Source: Variovorax flavidus (GTDB lineage: Bacteria > Pseudomonadota > Gammaproteobacteria > Burkholderiales > Burkholderiaceae_C). From it: a stretch of 64,000 nt of DNA. Shown in pieces: positions 56,947 to 64,000 of the stretch. Position numbers and translations under genes: made by a program. The notes below the pieces were generated by a model, which was not told where the DNA came from, ran no database searches, and saw only the letters and a program-made list of their open reading frames with translations. The DNA lies in NCBI RefSeq assembly GCF_030317145.1, contig NZ_JASZYE010000002.1, positions 372,001-436,000 of the forward strand. Reading direction: 5' to 3'. How positions within the stretch are numbered: position 1 is the first letter of the stretch; every line of letters starts with the position of its first letter.

Positions 56947-57693
56947 TCAGCTGCGCAGCGCGTCGATTTCAGCGATGCCGAGCTGCTCCAGAAGGCGCGG
57001 CACGCTGGTGCGCGCGACCGGAAGGGGCGTGGTTTCGCCGCGCAGCTTGAGGCTGACCTTGCCGTTGTCACGCAGGATCTGCTCGGCAAAGTCGAGGTTC
57101 GCGAGGTAGCTGCGATGGATGCGCAGGAAGGACGCGCCGTCGAGCCGTTCCGCCAGATCGCTGATGTTGAGATTGCAGAAGCTCGACCCCTGCGCGGTGC
57201 TGACCCACGTGTAGTGGCCTTCGGATCGTATGTAAGTCACCGCTTCGACATCGACGAGCACGATGCGGTTCTGCGACACCGTCGGGATCTTCTGCAACTG
57301 GCGCTTGGCCTGCGGCTTCTGCACCGCGGGCTCCTCGCCGCTCACGAGCTCGGTGATGTCGTAGAAGATCAGCGTGTAGCTCGCGGTGTCGCCACGCAGG
57401 TCCGACAGCTTGGCCACCTTGATCAGCAGCACCCGCTCGGGGATGTTGATGATCATCGTCATCGGCGGCGGATTGCTGACCGGGCACTCCGCCTGGTCGA
57501 GCAGGAACTTCACCTTGGGCTGCGAGTGCTCGGGATGGAAGGACAGCACCATCTTCTCGAAGGGCTGCTTGTCCTCCACCGGCAGCACGCGGCGCGCGAA
57601 GCTGTTCATCGCGACGACCCGCAACTCGCGGTCGAGCTGGACCACGCCGACATCCGAGCGCTCGAGCAGATACAGGGGGCTGCGGCTTTGCAT
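56947..57693 (-). CDS. rcoM: RcoM-like CO-sensing transcriptional regulator (heme PAS + LytTR)
   Basis: A 248-residue one-component regulator. Residues 10-120 are a PAS domain; about 140-240 is a LytTR DNA-binding domain (EAVTYIRSEGHYTWVSTAQG, LRIHRSYLANLDF). This layout and position match RcoM of Burkholderia xenovorans, where His74 and Met104 ligate heme and CO displaces Met. From memory of that sequence the equivalents here are His53 (SFHPEHSQ), Cys70 (AECPVSNPPP) and Met80 (MTMIINIPERVLLIKV), all conserved in context. GGAG precedes the ATG. It should activate the cox operon when CO binds. Confidence 0.9.
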   Translation of the reverse strand: MQSRSPLYLLERSDVGVVQLDRELRVVAMNSFARRVLPVEDKQPFEKMVLSFHPEHSQPKVKFLLDQAECPVSNPPPMTMIINIPERVLLIKVAKLSDLRGDTASYTLIFYDITELVSGEEPAVQKPQAKRQLQKIPTVSQNRIVLVDVEAVTYIRSEGHYTWVSTAQGSSFCNLNISDLAERLDGASFLRIHRSYLANLDFAEQILRDNGKVSLKLRGETTPLPVARTSVPRLLEQLGIAEIDALRS

Positions 57694-57790
57694 TCGTGTC
57701 TCCGTCGCCCGGCCGTGGGTGCCGGAAAGCTATTGAAGCACTGTTTGCGTGGTGTTGCGCAGCGGGGCCGGCCCTAACCCGGCGGGTGGC

Positions 57791-58450
57791 CTACAGCCCC
57801 TTCTCCACCATATCGAGCAAGCGCTGGCCCAGCGCATCGGTCTGCTCACGCGGCATTCCGCGCAAGGGCCCGTCGATGATGAGCAGTGCCAGTCCGTGCA
57901 CGGCCGACCAGGCGAGGAACTCGGCGCCGGGGCGGCGCTCGGGCGGCATCACGCCCGCATCGACCAGCCGGTCCAGTGCGGCGCCCAGCAACTCGAACGG
58001 ATTCAAGCCGCTCTCGCCGCTCTTGGTCTCGGCAGGCACGTCTTCCACATCCACGGCCGTCGCGAAGGCCGTGCGGAACAGGCCCGTCTCGGCTTGCGCA
58101 AATCGCAGGTAGCCGGTGCCCACGGCGCGCACGCTGGCGCGCGCAAAGTCGGCCGGCTTGCGCGAGGGCCGCAGCGCGGACAGCTCGGCCTCCATCGCGA
58201 CGGCGACGGCCGCAAGGGCCGCAGCCCGCACCGCCTGCAGCAGCGCCTGCCGGCTGGCGAAGTGCCGGTATGCGGCATTGGGAACCACGCCCGCGCGACG
58301 CGTCGCCTCGCGCAGCACGACCGCATCCGGTCCTCCCGCGCGCGCGAGTTCGACACCCGCTTCCAGTAGCGCACGCCGCAGGTCGCCATGGCGGTAGGTG
58401 CTGCGCGGAGGAGGGCTGGGGGCGATTGGCACGGGCATCGAGTCTTTCAT
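57791..58450 (-). CDS. TetR/AcrR family transcriptional regulator
   Basis: A 219-residue TetR protein: STYRHGDLRRALLEAGVELA, DAVVLREATRRAGVVPNAAY and RHFASRQALLQAV form the HTH, and a WHG-type C-terminal domain (FLAWSAVHGLALLIIDGPL) follows. I use the ATG at 58450; ATGs at 58438 and 58465 are alternatives, the latter lying inside an operator. It is divergent from the VOC gene at 58577, with two similar inverted repeats between. It lies 97 bp upstream of the RcoM-like gene on the same strand. Confidence 0.88.
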   Translation of the reverse strand: MKDSMPVPIAPSPPPRSTYRHGDLRRALLEAGVELARAGGPDAVVLREATRRAGVVPNAAYRHFASRQALLQAVRAAALAAVAVAMEAELSALRPSRKPADFARASVRAVGTGYLRFAQAETGLFRTAFATAVDVEDVPAETKSGESGLNPFELLGAALDRLVDAGVMPPERRPGAEFLAWSAVHGLALLIIDGPLRGMPREQTDALGQRLLDMVEKGL

Positions 58451-58498
58451 GTGGACAGCGTCCATTATCTTTGCTATTGTCTTGTGGACGTTGTACAC
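58451..58498. promoter_or_regulatory. Two TetR operator-like inverted repeats
   Basis: GTGGACAGCGTCCAT (58451-58465) and GTGGACGTTGTACAC (58484-58498) share the form GTGGAC-N3-GTnCAy, with 15-bp sites and centres 33 bp apart (about three helical turns). They lie directly ahead of the TetR start and about 80-125 bp before the VOC gene, so one regulator could control both promoters. Confidence 0.7.
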
Positions 58499-58576
58499 AA
58501 CGTGACACATCTTCCTTCATTCGAGCATCCGAAGGAACCCCATCCCGTTCCCCTCACCACCTGCAAGGAGCACCTC

Positions 58577-59002
58577 ATGGAAGTCCAGTCCTATCTCTTC
58601 TTCGACGGCCGCTGCGAAGAGGCCCTCGAGTTCTATCGCAAGGCCGTGGGCGCCGAAGTCACGATGCTGATGCGCTTCAAGGAGAACCCCGAGCCCCAGG
58701 CCGGCGAGGGATGCGCCACCGATGGCACGCCGATCCCCGGTGACAAGGTGATGCACGCGAGCTTCACCGTCGGCGGCACGACGCTCATGGCCTCCGATGG
58801 CCGCAACACCGGCAAGCCCGTGTTCCAGGGTTTTTCGCTTTCGCTGCTGGCAGAGAACGAAGCCGAAGCCAACCGGCTGTTCGCCGCGCTGGGCGAGGGC
58901 GGTCAGGTGCAGATGCCATTGGCCAAGACCTTCTTCTCGCCGGCCTTCGGCATGGTGGCGGATCGCTTCGGCGTGTCGTGGATGGTGCTGGTGAAGAGCT
59001 GA
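58577..59002 (+). CDS. PhnB-like VOC family protein
   Basis: A 141-residue protein of the PhnB/3-demethylubiquinone-methyltransferase-like VOC subgroup: MEVQSYLFFDGRCEEALEFY, KVMHASFTVGGTTLMASDG and AKTFFSPAFGMVADRFGVSW. The subgroup's biochemical role is mostly unknown. AAGGAG lies 7 bp before the ATG. It is divergent from the TetR gene and likely its target; it is convergent with hsdR. Confidence 0.85.
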   Translation: MEVQSYLFFDGRCEEALEFYRKAVGAEVTMLMRFKENPEPQAGEGCATDGTPIPGDKVMHASFTVGGTTLMASDGRNTGKPVFQGFSLSLLAENEAEANRLFAALGEGGQVQMPLAKTFFSPAFGMVADRFGVSWMVLVKS

Positions 59003-59015
59003 GCGGGCTTGCGGC

Positions 59016-62000
59016 TCACGCCTTTGGGCTCAACCCGGTCTGCGTGATCCGCCACACATGGCCGATCACCTCGCGGGCCTTGTCCAGCCCCAGGGGGCCA
59101 TAAAGCCGGGGCAGCAGATCCCTCCGGATGGCTGCTTCGATGCTCTGCGGGTTCAGCGAGTGCTCGGCCTTCGCGAGTTGAACCACCTCGCTGATGGCCA
59201 GCGCATCATCGACCAGGCTCTTGCGCTGCATCGCATCGAGCGATTCCACGGCCTCGTCGCCCAGCGCCATCAGGATCGCACCGAAGTACGCCCGCGCTTG
59301 CGGATGGGCGGCGAGTTCGTCCGGCATGCCGGGCGCAGCGTGGGCTTCCACGCGATGCTCGAGTTCGCGGAGAAGGGCGTACTGCTTGCGCGGGACGTCG
59401 AACATCGCCTCGGCCTCCTCGACGGCTTTCTTCAGCAGCGCGGAAAACGCGTTCTGCGCGTAGGGATCACCGACCAGCTCCAACTCGATGGTCTTGCGCA
59501 GACGGGTCCTGAGCAAGGCCGCCTCGCTGCGCGTCTTCGCGTCAGACCACGCTTCGGTGCTCTCCGCGCCGGCCGGCTGGTGAACCAGGTAGCTGCCGCC
59601 CGGCTCCCGCACCTCGGTGCCGATCACCTGCTGGTCGACCAGCTCTCGAAGCTGCGTCTCGTACTGGCCGGGCACGACTGTTTCCATGGCGTCGCGCCGC
59701 GCGGTCCGGCGCACATCGCCGAGCAGACGCAGATCCTGCTTGTAGCGTGCGATCAGCGTTTCGGAGACTGCACCGTCGTCGAAGAAGCCGCGCGATGACA
59801 ACGCGGTCTGCAGGCACGTGCCGAAAGCCGTGAGCGCAGCGGAGAAGTCATCGCGCAGCTTCTGCCGGTCGTCGTATTCGATGCGGCCGTCGCTCGCGAA
59901 GCGCGGGCTCAGCGCCTGGCGCAATTGCTCGGGGTCGTCGAGATCGGCCACGCCCGCGAAGCACGACCACATCGCCCGATGCAGCGCCGGCAGTCGCCCG
60001 TACTCGGTGCCGATCGGCGCATAGAGGCCGGCGAGGTCGGCCACGTCGAAGCCGCCCTGCGTGCGCGTCTCCAGGTCCTGGTAGGCGCGAACCGCCGTGT
60101 CCAGTTGCCTGAGGATGCCGCGGTAGTCGACCAGCAGTCCATGGCGCTTGGCGTGGTGCAGGCGGTTCACGCGGGCGACGGCCTGGATCAGGGTATGGCC
60201 TTCGAGCGGCTTGTCGATGTAGAGCACGGTGTTGCGCGGTTCGTCGAAACCCGTGAGCAGCCGGTCGACCACGATGAGCAGGTCGGGATCGCCGTCCGAA
60301 GCGAAGGCGTGCAGCACCTGTCGTTCGTAGAGCGAGGCATCGCGGCCATGGGAGCGCATGTTCTTCATCCACCAGGCCTGGACCTCGGAAATCGACTCGT
60401 CATCCGTTTCCCCCGCGCTTGCGTGGCCCTCCGGCGCGTCCGGCGGCGAGATCACGACCGCGCTGGTGACCAGCCCCGTGGCGTCCAGCGCCTTCTTGTA
60501 GCGGATCGCATCGCGCTTGCTGGCCGTCGCGATCTGGCCCTTGAGTCCCGGCGTGATCTTCCGGATGCTCTCGCTGAAATGCGTGGCGATGTCCCAGGCG
60601 ATCAACTCGATGCGCCGGGCGGCGCCATGCACGGCCACGCGGCTTGCGTACTTCTTCTTGAGATCGATGCGTTGCGTGTCGGGAAGGCCGGCGGTGATCC
60701 TGTCGAACCAGCGGTCCGCCGCTGCCGCATCGACGGTCAGTCCGGGCATGCGCTCCTCGTAGAGCAGTGGCGCCACGATGCCGTCATCCACCGCACGCTG
60801 CAGCGTGTAGGTGTGCACGATCGGGCCGAACCTGCCCGCCGTCTTCTCCTTTTTCAACAGCGGTGTGCCGGTGAAGGCCACGTAGGCGGCGTGTGGCAGC
60901 GCCTTCTTCATGCGCTCGTGCATCTCGCCCCCATGGCTGCGGTGGCCCTCGTCCACGAGCACGATGACGTTGGGCGAATCGTTGCGGCACTCCGGCAGGC
61001 GCGACGCCGTGTGGAACTTCTGCACCAGTGCGAAGGTGATCCGCTCGGTGCCCCGACCGATGCGACGCGCGAGATCTCGGCCCGTCACGGCCTTGCTGCG
61101 TTCGCCTTCCTTCTGCGTGGCGATCGACGAGCCGAAGGCACCGCCGGTCATGAAGTTGCGGGCCAGCTGGCGCTCCAGGTCCAGCCGGTCGGTGACCACC
61201 ACCACGCGGCATTCACTGAGGGCATCGTCCAGCAGCAGGGCCTTGGTGAGAAACACCATCGTGAAGCTCTTGCCCGAGCCAGCCGTGTGCCAGACCACGC
61301 CACCCTCGCGCGAACCATCGGGCCGCAGCAGGGCGAGGCGCTTCAGCAATGCGCGCACGGCGAAGAACTGCGCGTGGCGCGCGACGATCTTTCCGGCCTT
61401 GCGGTCGAACAGCACGAAACCGCGAAGCAGTTCCAGCAGGCGTGACGGCGTGAGCAGTCCCGCGAGCAGACGGTCCTGCGCATGGGGCGACGCGGGCAAC
61501 GCCCACAGCAGCTCGAAGCGCTCGCGCAGGTCGGCAGGCTTGCCTTCAAAGAGCGCCGCATGCGTCCCGGCGGGAAGCGGCGTGTTCTTCAGGGCATGCA
61601 GGTGCGCGTCGTCGAATTCCTCTTCCCTGTTCCACTGCGCCCAGAACTCGGCCGGCGTGCGCGTGGTGGCATAGCGGCCTTCGGTCCCGCCGATGGCCAG
61701 CAGCAGCTGCGCATAGACGAAAAGATGCGGCACCTCGTCATCCCGCTGGTTGCGCAGGTGCCGGCGGATGCCCTCGCGCACCGTCGCATCGCTGTCGCTG
61801 CGCAGGCTGTCCGGCGGCGTGGCCTCGATCACCACGAGCGGCATGCCGTTGACGTAGCCCACGATGTCCGGCGCGCGATGGTGCGTGCCCTGGCTGGAGA
61901 GCACGCACAGCGCCTCGGTCACATCGAAGCGGTTCGCGGCGGTGTCGGTCCAGTCGATGAGGGCGATGGTCGGCTGGTGGCGTTTGCCGTCAGGCATGAA

Positions 62001-62321
62001 TTCGGTGACGGTGATGCCGAAGGCGAGCTTCGCGTAGAGGCGCTCGTTGGCGGCCAGCAATCCATCGCCCAGGCCGATGGCGGCGAGTTCGCGCAGGATC
62101 TGCTCGATCGCGCTGGCGGACAGCGGATACGGCGTGCCCTTGTAGTCGAAGCGGCGCGTCTGCAGGTACTCGACGAGCCGGGGCCGGAGGATGAGTTCGT
62201 GGGTTCTCCCGCCTCTGAGTTCGAGGCACGCCGGGGTGCTGAGATAACGCCAGCCCAGGTTGCAGAGCAGACGCAGCGCAGAGATCGACGCCGGACAGGG
62301 CGGTGCGGTATTCATCTCCAT
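59016..62321 (-). CDS. hsdR: Type I restriction enzyme HsdR subunit with altered nuclease motif
   Basis: A 1101-residue HsdR. The N-terminal nuclease domain has Asp152 (RAPDIVGYVNGMPLVVIEATP) and Glu166, but the catalytic Lys of the D...ExK motif is Thr168 (codon ACG, one base from AAG). The motor domain is intact: Walker A HTAGSGKS at 345-352, DEGHRSHGG at 457 onward, FTGTPLLKKEKTAGRFG and AVARVNRLHHAKRHGLLVDY. The C-terminal part holds the helical assembly region. It lies 30 bp after hsdM on the same strand. Translocation may persist while DNA cleavage is lost. Confidence 0.92.
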   Translation of the reverse strand: MEMNTAPPCPASISALRLLCNLGWRYLSTPACLELRGGRTHELILRPRLVEYLQTRRFDYKGTPYPLSASAIEQILRELAAIGLGDGLLAANERLYAKLAFGITVTEFMPDGKRHQPTIALIDWTDTAANRFDVTEALCVLSSQGTHHRAPDIVGYVNGMPLVVIEATPPDSLRSDSDATVREGIRRHLRNQRDDEVPHLFVYAQLLLAIGGTEGRYATTRTPAEFWAQWNREEEFDDAHLHALKNTPLPAGTHAALFEGKPADLRERFELLWALPASPHAQDRLLAGLLTPSRLLELLRGFVLFDRKAGKIVARHAQFFAVRALLKRLALLRPDGSREGGVVWHTAGSGKSFTMVFLTKALLLDDALSECRVVVVTDRLDLERQLARNFMTGGAFGSSIATQKEGERSKAVTGRDLARRIGRGTERITFALVQKFHTASRLPECRNDSPNVIVLVDEGHRSHGGEMHERMKKALPHAAYVAFTGTPLLKKEKTAGRFGPIVHTYTLQRAVDDGIVAPLLYEERMPGLTVDAAAADRWFDRITAGLPDTQRIDLKKKYASRVAVHGAARRIELIAWDIATHFSESIRKITPGLKGQIATASKRDAIRYKKALDATGLVTSAVVISPPDAPEGHASAGETDDESISEVQAWWMKNMRSHGRDASLYERQVLHAFASDGDPDLLIVVDRLLTGFDEPRNTVLYIDKPLEGHTLIQAVARVNRLHHAKRHGLLVDYRGILRQLDTAVRAYQDLETRTQGGFDVADLAGLYAPIGTEYGRLPALHRAMWSCFAGVADLDDPEQLRQALSPRFASDGRIEYDDRQKLRDDFSAALTAFGTCLQTALSSRGFFDDGAVSETLIARYKQDLRLLGDVRRTARRDAMETVVPGQYETQLRELVDQQVIGTEVREPGGSYLVHQPAGAESTEAWSDAKTRSEAALLRTRLRKTIELELVGDPYAQNAFSALLKKAVEEAEAMFDVPRKQYALLRELEHRVEAHAAPGMPDELAAHPQARAYFGAILMALGDEAVESLDAMQRKSLVDDALAISEVVQLAKAEHSLNPQSIEAAIRRDLLPRLYGPLGLDKAREVIGHVWRITQTGLSPKA

Positions 62322-62351
62322 GCGCCCCTGCGTGAGCGCCGACCAATGACG

Positions 62352-63863
62352 TCACTCATAGCCGAGCTCCTTCAGGTAGCCGGCCATCTGTTCCTCGATC
62401 CCCGCCCACTCCTCCCGGATCGCGATGCGCTCCCGCCGGACCTCCGCCATGTCGATGTCCTGCGCGACGCGCGTGGCGTCGACATAGCGACCGATGTTCA
62501 GGTTGTAGCCCTGGTTCGCGATCTCGGCGAGCGTGACGAGGCTGGCGTACCGCTCCACGGGTTGCCGCGCCGTGCAGGTTTCGAGGATCCGTTCGAGGTC
62601 GGCCCTGCGCAGCGTGTTCTGGTTCTTGCCGGGCTGGAAGTCGCGGCTGGCATCGATGAAGAGAGCCTTGTCGTCCGCCTTGTTCTTGCGAAACACCAGC
62701 ACGACGGCCGGGATGCCGGTTCCGTAGAAGAGCTTTTCGGGCACGCCGATCACGGCGTCGAGCAGGTTTTCGTCGATGAGTTTCTGGCGGATGGCGCCTT
62801 CCGCGCCGCCCCGGAACAGGATTCCGTGCGGCGCGACCACGGCCATGCGGCCGGTCTCCGGCTTCAGCGTCTCGACCATGTGCAGGATGAAGGCGAAATC
62901 TCCCTTGGTGCGCGGCGGCACGCCGCGCCGGAAGCGGCCGAAGCGGTCGCTCTCGGCGCTTTCGTGGCCCCACTTCTCCAGGCTGAAGGGCGGATTCGCG
63001 ATCACGACGTCGAAGCGGCGCAATCGGGTGTCGCCCTCCAGCAGCTTGGGATTGCGGAGGGTGTCGCCCCACTCGATGCGATGGTTGTCCTCGCCGTGCA
63101 GGAACATGTTCATCTTCGCGAGCGCCCAGGTGCTGCCGATGGCTTCCTGCCCGTAGAGCGCGTAGCGGCGCGCGCCGGTGCGGCTGCGTATGAGGCGGCC
63201 GCACTGGAGCAGCAGCGATCCGGAGCCGCAGGCCGGGTCGCAGATTTCCTCGCCCTCCTGCGGGTCCATCAGGCGGGCCATGAGTTCGGAGATCTCGGGC
63301 GGCGTGTAGAACTCGCCGGCCCTCTTGCCGCTGCTGGCGGCAAAGCTCTTGATGAGGTGTTCGTAGGCGTCGCCGATGACCTCGGGCGTGCCCATGCGGC
63401 TCGGGCTGAGGTCCAGCTCGGGCTTGGCGAAGGCTTCGAGCAGGTGCCGCAGGATGTCGTTCTTCTGCTGTTCGTCGCCGAGCTTGTTGGCGTTGAAGGC
63501 GATGTCCTGGAACACGTCGCGCAGCTTGGCCATGTTGGCTTCCTCGATGGCCTGCAAGGCGCGGTCGATGCGCTCGCCGTTGCCGGGCTCGAAACGCGCG
63601 GCGTGCAGCGCGCGAAAGCTGGCGCCGGGCGGCAGCACGAAGCGCTCGGCCTTCAGCAACTCCTCGACGAGGCCGGGCTCGTTGGCGTATTGCTTCCGGT
63701 AGGCGTCGTGGTGGTCCTGCCAGTGGTCGGACACGTACTTCAGGAAGAGCATGGCGAGGACGTAGTCCTTGTAGACGCCCGGATCGACGGTGCCGCGGAA
63801 GGTGTCGCAGGCGGCCCAGACGGCGGCGTTGATGCTGTCCTGGCCGATGGTGGCTTGGATCAT
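62352..63863 (-). CDS. hsdM: Type I DNA methyltransferase HsdM subunit
   Basis: A 503-residue N6-adenine methyltransferase. N-terminal HsdM helical domain (KDYVLAMLFLKYVSDHWQDH), SAM-binding motif DPACGSG at 209-215 and catalytic NPPF at 290-293, preceded by GEFYTPPEISELMARLMDP. A GGGAG lies ahead of the ATG. It modifies the host recognition site together with HsdS, which is not found between hsdM and hsdR. The C-terminal tail (MAGYLKELGYE) is normal. Confidence 0.95.
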   Translation of the reverse strand: MIQATIGQDSINAAVWAACDTFRGTVDPGVYKDYVLAMLFLKYVSDHWQDHHDAYRKQYANEPGLVEELLKAERFVLPPGASFRALHAARFEPGNGERIDRALQAIEEANMAKLRDVFQDIAFNANKLGDEQQKNDILRHLLEAFAKPELDLSPSRMGTPEVIGDAYEHLIKSFAASSGKRAGEFYTPPEISELMARLMDPQEGEEICDPACGSGSLLLQCGRLIRSRTGARRYALYGQEAIGSTWALAKMNMFLHGEDNHRIEWGDTLRNPKLLEGDTRLRRFDVVIANPPFSLEKWGHESAESDRFGRFRRGVPPRTKGDFAFILHMVETLKPETGRMAVVAPHGILFRGGAEGAIRQKLIDENLLDAVIGVPEKLFYGTGIPAVVLVFRKNKADDKALFIDASRDFQPGKNQNTLRRADLERILETCTARQPVERYASLVTLAEIANQGYNLNIGRYVDATRVAQDIDMAEVRRERIAIREEWAGIEEQMAGYLKELGYE

Positions 63864-63908
63864 GGTTTTCTCCCTGTGTCGCTTCTGTTGTTGTGTTCTT
63901 CGTTTCCG

Positions 63909-64000
63909 TCAGGCGCTGCCCTCGGCGCTCACCAGCGATTCGGCGATCGATTCGAAGAGCCGCTCGCGATTCCGGATCATCTGCTGGTGCAACTGCCTCT
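63909..64000 (-). CDS. 3' end of an unidentified gene upstream of hsdM (truncated by window edge)
   Basis: An open frame enters from the right edge on the minus strand and ends at a TGA at 63911-63909, giving about 29 residues that end in RNRERLFESIAESLVSAEGSA. It lies 45 bp upstream of hsdM in the same direction, so it belongs to the same locus. It could be HsdS or an accessory gene; the fragment is too short to tell. Confidence 0.45.
   Translation of the reverse strand, partial: RQLHQQMIRNRERLFESIAESLVSAEGSA

Overview
The window is GC-rich, densely coded bacterial chromosome, most likely from a beta-proteobacterium of the Comamonadaceae and probably Variovorax-like. This rests on orphan Bug/TctC receptors, many single-gene units with divergent LysR/TetR/GntR regulators, IF-1 beside DbpA, and general protein similarity; no rRNA marker is present. 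I saw no tRNA, rRNA, insertion sequence, prophage or CRISPR array.

Layout. 0.2-2.5 kb: RNA/translation block (infA, dbpA, two small unknown genes). 2.5-9 kb: extradiol dioxygenase plus diheme cytochrome c with a divergent TetR, then a Bug receptor with an M20 amidohydrolase, small proteins and an SGNH hydrolase. 9-14.7 kb: an XPD/DinG-type Fe-S helicase carrying an N-terminal PD-(D/E)XK nuclease domain, and a large autotransporter. 14.8-23 kb: small transcription units (TetR, DUF4287/DoxX pair, an acetyltransferase with an odd N-terminal extension, a PhnD-like binding protein, a BAAT-type thioesterase, a phytase-like lipoprotein). 23.5-24.3 kb: a TacA/TacT-type toxin-antitoxin pair with two matching operators. 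24.3-28.1 kb: CoA-transferase, crotonase-fold protein and Bug receptor under a divergent GntR. 28.2-40.7 kb: regulator/enzyme pairs (AraC/VOC, Nramp-like, two SDRs, YihY, SlyD, pirin, LysR/BASS transporter, HxlR/aldo-keto reductase, AsnC). 40.7-48.6 kb: full-length Lhr helicase, AcuI-type reductase, ferritin-like protein, flavin monooxygenase.

The main system is at 48.6-57.7 kb on the minus strand: a complete aerobic carbon monoxide dehydrogenase locus. A one-component PAS-LytTR regulator closely resembling the CO sensor RcoM (57693-56947) is followed by three direct repeats spaced exactly 21 bp apart. Then come coxM, coxS, coxL, coxG, coxD (MoxR AAA), coxE (VWA), an XdhC-type maturation factor and a MobA-like nucleotidyltransferase. 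CoxL carries the form I signature AYRCSFR, so true CO oxidation is predicted rather than another hydroxylase activity. The regulator, its probable operator, the three structural subunits and the Cu/S and MCD cofactor-maturation genes form one readable regulon.

57.8-64 kb: a TetR with two operator-like inverted repeats shared with a divergent VOC protein, then a type I restriction-modification locus (hsdM, hsdR) that runs off the right edge. The HsdR nuclease motif has Thr where the catalytic Lys is expected, which may make it cleavage-defective.
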